Of a DNA stretch of 64,000 bases, positions 54,390 to 64,000 are shown piece by piece; the first letter of the stretch is position 1, and the number at the start of each line of letters is the position of its first letter. The stretch spans positions 806,001 through 870,000 of the forward strand of contig SAXG01000007.1 in the NCBI GenBank assembly GCA_012932865.1, written 5' to 3'. The notes under the pieces were generated by a model that searched no databases, was not told the DNA's origin, and was given only the letters and a program-made list of their open reading frames with translations. The translations under genes and the position numbers were made by a program. The DNA is from Amylostereum areolatum (Eukaryota; Basidiomycota; Agaricomycetes; Russulales; Stereaceae).

Positions 54390-56499
54390 ATGTCACAGTC
54401 TCCCGACCCCCTCACCGAGGAGGAGCACGAGCACCTGCGGACAGAATTGGAGACCTTCCAGACGTCCAAAAATAAGAAGGCTCGAAATGCCTTGGTCACC
54501 AAAATGACCGATAGCGTATGTCTCCTTCGCGGGTCCACAACGGCTGCTGAGAAGGCAAGCGTGCGGAATGTATGTCCACACCTTCCTTTCATTTCTTTCG
54601 TCCATTCATCCCATCCATCCCTTCCTTACAGGCCGTAAGCTCGTACTATCATGACAAGGGAAAGCGGCAGAAGGAGTCTCTCGGTTTCTGGCGGTGGTTC
54701 ACCCGCTTCACATGGCACGAAATTCTTTGTTACTACCACGGGGACAAGGTGAGGGAGGTCGTTGCTACACTTTCTGGAGCTGCGGCCGGCTCCCAAGATT
54801 ACATCAAGTACTGGTCAAAAGGAGTTGTTCAGGTGTCGAAAGAGCTAGGCGACAAGGAACAGGAGTACCGGGAGGAGGCAAAGATGTGGATGGAGCATTC
54901 TCCTCCGCCCGAGGCTCAACTGCCAGTACGTTCTCCATGCAGTGTTACAGCATGTGTACTCACTTTCTCTTTGCAGCTTTGCCGAGTCTCGGCTCTTCCG
55001 CTTCTGCACCAAGTTCTCCGCCGCCGTGTTCCGCGTCTTGGGTGTTCGGGTCGTAATTGTTACCGCCTATGACACCGGCTCACATGTGATGGTCGCAATG
55101 TAAATTCACTTAGTTGTTCTATATGTCCGCCATATTCACGAGGAGGTAGACATGACAGCAACAATGTCCTCGGGAAAGCCCTTCAAGTTCGGGACGTCAC
55201 GGCCGACTTTGAGGAGACGGTCATCGGGCTTGTCGAGCCGTGGGCGAACAAGGTGTTTGGTACGTCGACCCTCCTTTTTGGAACATAGATAACTGAAATT
55301 CCTGGCAGGTAAAAAGGCACGGTCCGACATCATCTATGCACCGGGAGGTCATCCGCGTAAAGGACAACGGCCCGACCCGATTCCCCGGTTCTACGAGAAT
55401 GGCTTCCCCAAATTGCCACCGTCGCCGTTAGAGGAAGGCGTAACTTCCACAGAGTGCGACAAGGATGCGCTTCAATGGTACTTGAAGGCGGTATACTGTG
55501 CGTACCAACTACCTGTCCAGCCCCGAAGCCGTATCTGATGTCCCATGAAGCCTGGCAGGTCGGCACAGCGGCTACGCTACCGTGGCTGAAGGCATCCAAC
55601 ATCGATAATCCCTGGTACGACCCTGACTGCCTCCCCAAAGACCTTTCCCTGCCCCCCGACATAACGAAAATGCGCATCAAAGACCTGCATGCCTGGCTGG
55701 TCGCACATCCGGTCTCGGGAGGAACGCGGGCTCCCAGGTGTGATCTTCATGGAGTTGGGTGCCACTTCGGCAAGGAGCCGACGAGCGCGACCCACCTGAT
55801 ACTGTGGATAACGCCAGTGTTTTTGGCAGGGATGCTAACGGCCATCTTGTAAGCATTGATGAGCTCGCAGAGGACCTCTTGGCACCGTCGGAACGCGCCG
55901 CTCGCCCCGTTGACACCACTACAGGACAAACCACCATAAATCCGGCACAGGCAGGTCCATCCACCGAGGCGATGGATGCGGCACCAACAACAAAGAAAAA
56001 GAAAGGGCGAGCCACTAAAAAGCACCAGGCGACCAAGAAAAGTGCGGCCAAGACGTCAAGTTCCACAAGTAAGGCCAAGGGCAAGCAAAAGCAAACGCGT
56101 GAGGAAGCCGAGGCCGATGAAGCCAATGATGAGGTGCCGGCGCCGACCCAGTCACATTCCAGGAGAGCCGCGACAACTCAGAGGAAGCCAACGGCGCCAA
56201 GCGAAGGTTCCGAGGACACCGATAATTCTGTCGCTGATCCAGACTTCCATAGTTCGTTGGATGATTCGGACAGTGACGAGACCGAGTACGACGACGATGC
56301 GGATGATGACTTGGATATCGCCTCCGACTATGACAGGGTGCCCGAGGGCTATGTCGGCCCACTCCCTCAAATCTCAAAACTGGCCGGTCCCGATTCCAAT
56401 CGCCTCACTAACTACTGTTTGCAAGATTCGAGAGATCGTGCGTGCACATCCGGCACCGAAGATTCCCAGCCAAGTGCAGAGCACAGACCAGGCCCATGA
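54390..56499 (+). CDS. Unknown basidiomycete-type protein with Lys-rich and acidic tail
   Basis: Start MSQSPDPLTEEEHEHLRTEL at 54390. Exon 2 begins near 54634 with SSYYHDKGKRQKESLGFWRW. A later exon reads FAESRLFRFCTKFSAAVFRV and VRVVIVTAYDTGSHVMVAM, then FGTSRPTFEETVIGLVEPWA, KKARSDIIYAPGGHPRKGQR and PRFYENGFPKLPPSPLEEGV. The final part (55759-56499) has a basic block (TTKKKKGRATKKHQATKKSA) and an acidic block (SDETEYDDDADDDLDIASDY), a histone-chaperone-like charge pattern but with no known domain. At least six exons; several junctions in the 55400-55850 part are unresolved. I do not recognise the family. It lies between the KDZ gene and other unknown genes of the same style. Confidence 0.55.
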
Positions 56500-59430
56500 A
56501 GAGTTTCTCTCGACGCTGTGGCGGGACAATGAGTGGTGGCAATGCATCACACTACTACGGGCCCTTCATGTATGGTGCACACATGTTTTTTCTTCACTGT
56601 CCACTCATGCTGTCATGTGCTCAGCTGCTCGAACGGCACATGCCCTGTCTCCAACAACATACCGACCGCTTTTGAGAAGGACAACAAAGCCCCCCCGTTC
56701 ATTTCGTGGTCGTGTTCGAAGCCGTGGCTTCCACCGGCAACGCACAGTGCCGGGTCCGGCACACAGCAGCTAGTATGGATGGAAAAAGCTGTTCGTGATT
56801 GCTGCGATGAAGGCAGAAGTGTCCAGGATCTTGAGGCCATGCTTCTCGGCCTTGGTCAATTGGCCCGTGACATCGAGGCCTCTCATTTCCAAGAAGACAA
56901 TGAGCAACCCTTGGAGCCGGTAAATCCTTCTGGAGAAAGCCCGGATGTCGTGCCGACTTATGTGGTCAACACGGTCCCATCAGGGATCCTACCCCCTAGT
57001 TATTGAAGGTAATTGACCGTAATTGTGCTCAGTTACTGTCAATTACCATCAGTTACTGGAAGTTAGTAATTACAGCAAATTACGTAGGTCAGCCTGAGTT
57101 ATTTTTTTTACTTGAGCATAGTTACTTGTTATTGATTCAATTACCTTCAATTATCATCCCAAACACCCCTAGAATAAGGCAGGCAGGTAGCCACAGTAAT
57201 TAAAGGTAATTGCAGACCATAAATATCCATTTGCTTGTCAATTATCAGGCTTATATAAACAAACTTATCAATAGCTTTAGAATGCTTAAACAGATATATT
57301 AATTCATAAGTTGAGGTACAAAATATTATTACATAATCAAAGTCAAGAATGAACAGATCCCAACACTGCCTGAAACAAGAAGGCATGACTGAAAAGAATG
57401 ACATCAGCAAGATGGACACAACCGAGATATGATGATCAACTCACCTGTTCCGGCTCTCCAAAGCTCCCAAATGTAGTCCTAAAGAACATGCTAGAAGAGT
57501 CAGCCAGCGGACGGCACGAGCTCCGGTAAGCGACGCACCTGATGCCGTAGACTAAACGGAAAACCGCCCTGAACGCGCGCGACGGGAAAGGGGCGAGAGC
57601 GAACACGAAGACAATGCGCCGCATGGCGGCGCAAACTCGGTAGATGCGGTGAGGCGTAGGAAGCAATAGGCAAGAGGCGAGGGCAGTGGAGGAAGGGAAG
57701 GAACGAAGGAGGAGATTGGGGACAAGGAAGGGAAACGGGAAAAGAGACGACAGACGAAGCCTCGGAAAACTCCGGTTTATATGCTCGCGGCCAGCGTGAC
57801 GGCTCGTCACGGTGACGCAAGCTCCGTCCGTGCGGTCTCGACGCGACCGCGTCAATAACGTTCAACACCGACGCCTGGAATCACAAGTCCGAAGTCCTCC
57901 AAGCTCCAAGTCGAGGGAAGCGAAGGTGAAGGTGACGAGAGGGAGTGAGAGCATTGGGAAGCTCGCTAGGTGCGTCATCCGCATCTCCCTCACGCTCTCA
58001 ATTCTGACGGCTACTGTCCACGCGTGCCCCTCAACACGTACGGGTCCCAGACGCGCATGGAACCGCGCCGTCCCCAGCTGCAACGCCTCTGCGCGCCAAC
58101 CCTCCAACGCGTCCAAGACCTCCCCCGTGCACAAGGTGTCCACCGTGCATGCGTCCTCGCATGCGTCCCTCCCGCCCTCCCCCCCGTCTAACACCCTGCC
58201 TCCATGCTCACTTGCACGTCCTCACTCTCCGCACGCCCCCATTGTGCCCCCTCCGCTCATCGCGGCGCCCACACCATCACCTCTGCGCGACCCCGCATCG
58301 AATGTGCTCAACTTGCATGCGCGTATGGGCCCAGGACACGTACGCGTCCCTACCCGCGTCCCCTCCCCCATTCCCTCCGCCTATTCCCATGCCCAACACC
58401 TCCGCCTTTACACCCAACACCCCCATCCCTGCTGCCCCTGCCAAGTTTTTCCATGCCGCACCGTTGCGCACTCTCCATTGAGCGCACGCTCGCACGCCTA
58501 CGCAGTGCCCGCGTCCGCTGTGCACCAGCGGTCTCCCTACGGCCGTGGCCAAGGGTGCGCGAGCGCCTCGCCTGTTTCACTCCACCCGTCATCTGCCCAT
58601 CCGTCGTTCCCGGACGACGTCATGCCGGCCCCCTACCCGACACTCCTCGCGCGCAAGCACTGTCAGTTGCAAACTCCTAGGCCTCACCCTCCACGCGCAC
58701 GGCTCCCTATCGGTGTACGCACCCTTCGTCTCCGCGCCCGACGAATGCACGGACCGCGAACGCCTCTGTGTCCCTGCTCGTGCTCCTTCCACTTGAAGGA
58801 TAGGCGGTCAGGCAGTCTCAGGAGGAGGGTGGATACTGGCGCTTTTTTGAGCAGGAGGGGTGTTTTCTTTCTGGGATCCTCTGGTTATTTATGTAGATCA
58901 CCTATTCTATGCATTGTATATGTACTATAAAGTTGAATACATCATGTTCTGTGCTCCTCTGTTTCCGGAATATCACTGAATGGTCAAAAAAGCATGAGCA
59001 TGGGGGGTTGAGCTCTGCAGACCACCCCTTGCAAAAACTCGCAAAAAAAAGACGATCTTGATACTCTCAGAATCGCATTTCTATACTGATCATTCGCATA
59101 TAATTATCTTCTGTACATGAGCAATAGTTTGAGAGCTACAACAAAAACAGTCTCGGAGGTGCCCACAGCCAGCGCGTCTCGCGTCGACTTCCTAATTAGG
59201 AAATTTTCGGATGTGAACTCGTTCGTGTAGCAGTCGTGCCCACTGAGTCGTTTTCATTGTTTCAAGCTCACAGATGTAAAGTAATATAGTATAAATCGCC
59301 ACCTACAAAGTATTTTACTCTAAAAATCTCGGTGGAAGGTGGTGGGGCGGCAGCACCTCGCGCACACTCGACTTCTGTTTGGTCACGCTTGCTCTGCCGC
59401 GTCGTGGCCAAACCGGGAAACGATTACCAA
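56500..59430. other. Gene-poor stretch: AT-rich island and C-rich block
   Basis: 57000-57430 is strikingly AT-rich for this window and repeats short TAATTAC/GTAATTG-like words, as in the ends of a decayed DNA transposon. 57860-58800 is C-rich, with a long open frame (57812-58930) of Pro/Ser/Arg/His-rich text and antisense partners, typical of base-composition artefacts. 58930-59330 is AT-rich without features. Confidence 0.4.
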
Positions 59431-59441
59431 AAATAACTATG

Positions 59442-59838
59442 GGGGGGTTTCCCTGATGCCCCGTTCCTCTTTGCCGACCTTGAAGACGTTATTCGGCCCC
59501 AGGTGGAGCAAATTCGGAAGGTCATGCTGTCGCGGCTGGCGCATATCACATACGAGGTTCCTGGACCCGATATCTCCTGGGAGTGCCGGTACGATTTCGA
59601 TGGTGAGTAGCACAATACTGCTGCCTACATTTCTGGCTTATGGCTTTGTCGGATCCAGAGGAGATTCAAAGGACGCATAGAAGGAAGATGAGGTTGGCTG
59701 CCCTGGAGGCCCCGCCTCCAACGGTAGACAATGGTGAGGCCACTGCCAAGTCCGGGCCCGGTGGACAGCCCGAGAACCCTCTCGGCACATCAGCGGCTTC
59801 ATCAGCGGGGCCGTTGGATCGAACAGAACCCCCTAGGT
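59442..59838 (+). CDS. Fragment of unknown protein (two exons)
   Basis: Exon about 59442-59602 reads FLFADLEDVIRPQVEQIRKV and RLAHITYEVPGPDISWECRY. A GTGAGT donor and an acceptor near 59659 join it in frame to EEIQRTHRRKMRLAALEAPP and a Gly/Ser/Pro-rich tail. No start codon is in frame upstream (a TAA precedes it), so an upstream exon is missing or lost. Later exons may extend to about 60280. No family recognised. Confidence 0.4.
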
Positions 59839-60654
59839 AGAGTGTTCCAACGCTTTTAATACATTGTCGCTCATTTAATATACGAACGTTACAGAACCAT
59901 CCGCTAACACAGTCCCACCCCTACCGGCTGCAAAGAAGCCGAGCCGAGGTGGAAAAAATGCGGGTCAGAAGCCAAGCCGAGGCGTCAAAGGTGTGGACCC
60001 ACCGAAGGCAGCTGATCGGGATGAACATAGGTCTATCACAATGATACGTCAGGGGAATACTAAAGTTGAAACTAGCGCAAGCAACAACCGGAAAACGGGC
60101 GCGAGCTCGGTCTGGTGTCGACGTGAACGGTGCCGGGCCGTCAGGCTCGCAGGCTGCACCGGAGGTTTCATGTCAGGCAAAGCGCGCTCGTCCGCCTTCC
60201 GTGGACCCTGCGAACATCCAACCGGGTCCGCGTACATGCAAGCCGAGCTCAAAGATAAAGTACGTGGCCTCCTGCATTGAGCCGAATTTTTTCCTGACCT
60301 CTTTCAGGGAGTCTCGCCGTTAGATGCCTTTGCTTTCTAACCCTCTTTATCTTTTGTACTGTTTTACCCTCACGCGCACGCAACGAGTAACCATTATGAT
60401 TATCAAACATTGAGAGAATCATGAGTAGCAAAAGCGGGGGTACAACGGGTGAACTAGAAGCTAGAAGTCAAATGAATGCGAGGCAAGAAACCGAGAGCAA
60501 GCCGAGGCAGACGCAAAGGCGTATTCAGGTCAAGAGATACAGTCTGTTATGTACATTACAAGCCAAAATAAACCACTTACATCTTTTTGGAACCCCATCC
60601 AAACCCGATTGCATTTGTGGCCCTCAAACTGGTCCCAAACTGAGAAGAGGAAGC

Positions 60655-60835
60655 CGGGCTCGGCTCCTGCACACCCGGCTCCTGCACACCCGGCTCCTGA
60701 ACACCCGACTCCTGCACACCCGACTCCTGGACACCCGACTCCTGGACACTCGACTCCTGAGCACGCGACCCCTGGACACCAGACTCCTGAGCACGCAACT
60801 CCTGAGCACGCGAGTCCTCGGTGCTCGGCTCCTCA
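60655..60835. repeat. 15-bp minisatellite, about 11-12 units
   Basis: Units of the form CTCCTGCACACCCGG, drifting to CTCCTGGACACCCGA and CTCCTGAGCACGCGA rightward. The period is five codons, so several frames stay open on both strands (for example an APAHP-type repeat on plus and VQEPG-type on minus). No evidence that any is a real protein. Confidence 0.85.
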
Positions 60836-60907
60836 ACGCTGGGGAGAGCCTCCTGCCATGACGGTGTCAGTGTTGACACCCACATTCTCGGGCAGGGAGG
60901 CCGCAGT

Positions 60908-63011
60908 CTACATTCCAATGGACACGAGTGCACGCTGTGTCGGTGGGATTGGACCTGCCGATTCTAGACGGTCCATCGTCTGGCGCACTGTCTCCCACAT
61001 CGTGGCCTGATGGGACATTGCCACATCCCACTGCGCCTGCATGCTGGACAGGGTATTGCGGATGTGCACAATATCGTCCTCGGGGATGAGGGCGTACCCG
61101 GCCGGGATGTGGACCGCTTGCGCGCCGCCCCGCGGTGGGTAGGGAGCGGCCGAGGTTCCTCCCACGGACCAGGGTGAGGCGAACCGAGAGGGGGATGTGC
61201 TCGGGGGGGCTGTCGGCTCGGATAGCTGGACTTCACCCGGAAAGTGGGACGCAGGGGTGGAGCGAGCGCCGTCTTCAGCATCCTCATCGGCTGGGGTGCC
61301 CTGTGCCGAGGGCATTGGCTCGTCGTCGTCCCCGCCTTCGACTTCGTCCTCAGCGTCTTCGGCTTCACGGTTGATATCGTCTGGAACGTAGAATTCCACC
61401 CCCTGGCGCCGGAGGCACTTGTACCGCTCTAGGACCGTCACACGGGTGTCCGATGACCCGCGTTTTGGGACCAATTTTCCCTTGCTGTTGGGCTCTCGCT
61501 GAGCGTGCGAGCACTTTGTCTTGCTGTTATTGCAGCATTCGCAGGAGCCGCATATGCGCGGTACGCACTCCTTCTGGGCCTTCCCTTTGCTGCACATGTC
61601 GCACGGTCCGATCTGCCATATTGGTAAGTCTTTAAGGGAGGACCGAGACGCCGACACCAAGAATCACGTACCAAGTTCAGGATGTCGGTATGGGTCTTGA
61701 TCCACCATGGAAGTCCAGGCTCGTCGCCGTCGGCCTCGCCTTCTTCATCGTCATCCTCGTCTCCCTCCCCATCCGTGCTTGCCGCACGCTCCTCGTCCTC
61801 ATCCTCGTGGCGCTTTTTCCTCTGCTTCGGCTTGCGTTCCGGCTCCAGCTCCAGCTCTGGCTCGCTCTCGGCTGGGCTAGCCTTCTTGCGCCTCTTGGGA
61901 GCAGGCTTTGATGCCTCCCGGGATTGGGCTGGGGTCTGATATGACTCAGTACTTTAACAGTCCTGGCAATGCTGGGAAAATGCTTACCTTCGACGACCGG
62001 GATCCTCGCTTTGGTGCACTGGACGCACGGCGCTTGCGCTTGGTGGCCTTCATCTCCTGCTCACTTGCGGAGGCCTCGCTTGGAGGTATCTCCTTGGGGG
62101 GGGCTCGTGGGCACGCCTTTACCCTGGTAGCAAGGGTCTGGTAACATTTATTAGGGTGAAGAGGGGTACAGGGCAGGTATCACGCACTTCAGATGCTGAG
62201 TCTTTGGCCCTAGGGGCTGGCGACTCTGTAATCTGTTTGGTCTGCGCGACGGGCTGTGCCGGGGCCTTTCCCTTCCCTTTCGCAGGGGCCTTCTTCACCG
62301 GATTAGCTGGCACGGGCGCAGCTCGCAAGACCTCCACCTGACAGAAGCCGGAAGGGTTAGAATCGCGTGAGCTCAGAGTGTGGTGGACACGCACCTCGGC
62401 TCCCGTGCCGACTCTTGTCGCACCAGCGGGACCCTCCTTCTCGACACCCTTTCCCTTGACACCGCTGCTTGCTGCCGATTGAACGTGGGCAGGAGCCGGT
62501 ACGATGGACGCAGGCCCTAAGATTGAGTGAGTAAAGGTCAAGGTGAGGAGTGGCGACTTACTGGGCCACCACGCGCCGAATATCGGGACGGTGGCAAACC
62601 GGCCGTCCCAGTCAACGGGCGGCTTCTCCTGCTCGATTGCATCACGCCAGAGGGCCTGCACGTCAAAGCTCTCTGCAAGCTGCTTGTTCGTCGTGGAGGC
62701 GATTCGTTGAAGACAGAGTCGCAACACACGGGGGACCTCAAGCCGGATGCCCTTGGTGTGCGTTTCCTTCGCATACCTTGCCGATGCGGCCTACATAGAA
62801 GGGTAAGAAAAGGGTCACTAAAGAGAAACTCGAGATGCACCACTTCATTCCAGAACTTTGAAAACCACTCCTCCAATGGCCGCTCTCCCGAGGTTTGGAG
62901 CCATCGCAACGCGGCCCAAGACAGAGCCGAGATCTCCTCGAAGTGACGTTGGATGTGAGGCGGTGGGGCAACCTTTTTGACCAAAGACGAGGAGTTTGCA
63001 GTAGACGCCAT
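60908..63011 (-). CDS. Unknown protein with Zn2Cys6-like cysteine cluster
   Basis: Starts MASTANSSSLVKKVAPPPHI at 63011. Exon 2 (from about 62790) reads AASARYAKETHTKGIRLEVP and SFDVQALWRDAIEQEKPPVD. The middle is Lys/Glu-rich and disordered (KKAPAKGKGKAPAQPVAQTK, ATKRKRRASSAPKRG, EDEDEERAASTDGEGDEDDD). A cysteine cluster at about 61500-61605 follows: CDMCSKGKAQKEC, then CGSCECCNNSKTKC, with spacing near that of fungal Zn2Cys6 binuclear clusters. An acidic linker and the end MWETVRQTMDRLESAGPIPP stop at TAG 60908-60910. The cluster sits mid-protein, not at the N-terminus as in most Zn2Cys6 regulators. It may bind DNA in the nucleus; this is inference. Confidence 0.7.
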
Positions 63012-63249
63012 TGATGCTTCTTGGAGAAGGAGAAAAGGGGTGGACGAAGGCAGGAAGTGTGGTGATGGTGGTAAGGGAAGACGCGTCTGCACAGTGCACG
63101 ACGCGGCGAGGTGACAACTATACAATCACGTGCTGGTGTGATGGGCCACTCAACCGCGGTTCGGCTCAATTTGGTCCGCGCAACCGTGAGACACTCGGCT
63201 GCAACCTCAACCTCAGTGCCCGGCCCAAACTCGGTCTGCATCGTTAACA

Positions 63250-64000
63250 CTATTTACGGTATTGTATGTAGCGATCACAGTATCTACGCAGCTGGTTGAC
63301 TTCGACTTCCAGTTCACGCTGCCGCTTATAGTACATAGTGGCGGCGCTATGAATTCTATCGACAGCCCTCCTGATATTGTTAGAATCCTCTGCCTGGGTG
63401 AGTGGTGAGGTCGGGTCCATGGATGCCGACCTGGGAAGCGAGATCGTGACTTGAGGAGGCGATGGGGAGCCGAGCGAAGCTACGGCTTGAAAGCTCGCGG
63501 GATCAGCACCTTCACCAGCCTGAACTGGAGATTGAGGAAGCTTGGGGAATGGAACTGTGAATGCATTGGTGCATATTCTGAATGAAGAGCATCAAGCAAA
63601 CACTGATATAGGCCACGTACCGGTCCACCGGGGATTTTCTGTGCGAGTGATAATCGGTTTGACCCGGTCGGCCCAATAATCCATGTTCCTCGACCCCCTT
63701 TTCCAGATCCATCGCATATTGATTCTGTGTCCCAGGTTTATCTCGCTGGCTTTGAAGGCGTCCAGGGCGTGTTGAATTATATCGGGATACCCTTGCACGA
63801 ATCCGGCCTGCGCGGATAGTCCCGCGTACACTGAAACAACGATCTGTGCTCGATAAGCCTCTATGTACGTCGGAAGTATGAATGACCATGAATAGCGTAC
63901 AATCTCATGCCGGAGCCTTGCTAACCATTCTCGGCTCGGGTCCAAAGAATGGTACGCGGCCCATCGAATTGTGCTGAATGCACTAGCTATTGCGGCCGTG
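63250..64000 (-). CDS. Unknown protein, cut by window edge
   Basis: The frame enters from the right edge (IASAFSTIRWAAYHSLDPSR) and runs through EWLARLRHEIVRYSWSFILP, TYIEAYRAQIVVSVYAGLSA and INMRWIWKRGSRNMDYWADR, to an intron near 63620. The last exon reads GADPASFQAVASLGSPSPPQ and ends in a predicted coiled segment RRAVDRIHSAATMYYKRQRE, TAG 63250-63252. The 5' part lies outside the window. No family recognised. It is on the same strand as, and 238 bp upstream of, the cysteine-cluster gene. Confidence 0.6.

Noticed and set aside
57812..58930. 372-codon plus-strand frame
   Set aside because: Pro/Ser/Arg/His-rich text from C-rich sequence, with open frames also in other registers and antisense; no motif or splice logic.
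1..64000. tRNA or rRNA genes
   Set aside because: I saw no convincing cloverleaf B-box (GGTTCRANNCC) with matching acceptor stems, and no rRNA-like sequence.

Overview
The window is fungal nuclear DNA, most likely from an agaricomycete (mushroom-forming basidiomycete). Genes are cut by many 45-65 nt introns with GTRNGT donors. Basidiomycete-typical families occur: a DUF6534 membrane protein, an Ste3-type receptor, and a KDZ transposase with a CxC2 zinc domain. There are no operons. All functional calls rest on motif recognition by eye and hand-spliced exons; nothing was searched.

Left third (1-26.4 kb), mostly housekeeping genes: an aldehyde dehydrogenase relic, a ChaC-type gamma-glutamylcyclotransferase, a Mam3/CNNM transporter-like gene divergent from Mediator subunit MED21, an Ste3-like receptor, a DUF6534 gene split by a DNA transposon, a tandem segmental duplication (two extended SDR genes, one intact ATP11 and one ATP11 pseudogene), a rhodanese-like gene, a classical SDR, homoserine O-acetyltransferase (MET2), and a DUF1771-Smr protein.

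Middle (10.4-45 kb), a mobile-element landing zone: two apparently identical 4,021-bp TA-flanked Tc1/mariner-type transposons lie in inverted orientation (10375-14395 and 28241-32261). Each has 69-bp terminal inverted repeats, an intact three-exon DDE transposase, and a seven-exon passenger gene of unknown function. A 791-bp non-autonomous hAT-like element with an 8-bp target duplication follows. A chromodomain Ty3/gypsy LTR retrotransposon (35264-42752, 5-bp TSD TCCTT) splits a membrane-protein gene.

Right third (45-64 kb), accessory: a 45-bp minisatellite of about 20 units, two small divergent unknown genes, a KDZ transposase gene, and several basidiomycete-type genes of unknown function with acidic, Lys-rich or Cys-rich regions. 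One of these carries a Zn2Cys6-like cysteine cluster; another runs off the window edge.

The best candidate for an under-described system is the 4-kb transposon. Tc1/mariner elements usually carry only a transposase. Here an intron-bearing, multi-domain passenger gene has been co-mobilised in two copies, and one copy has inserted into the C-terminal tail of a membrane-protein gene.
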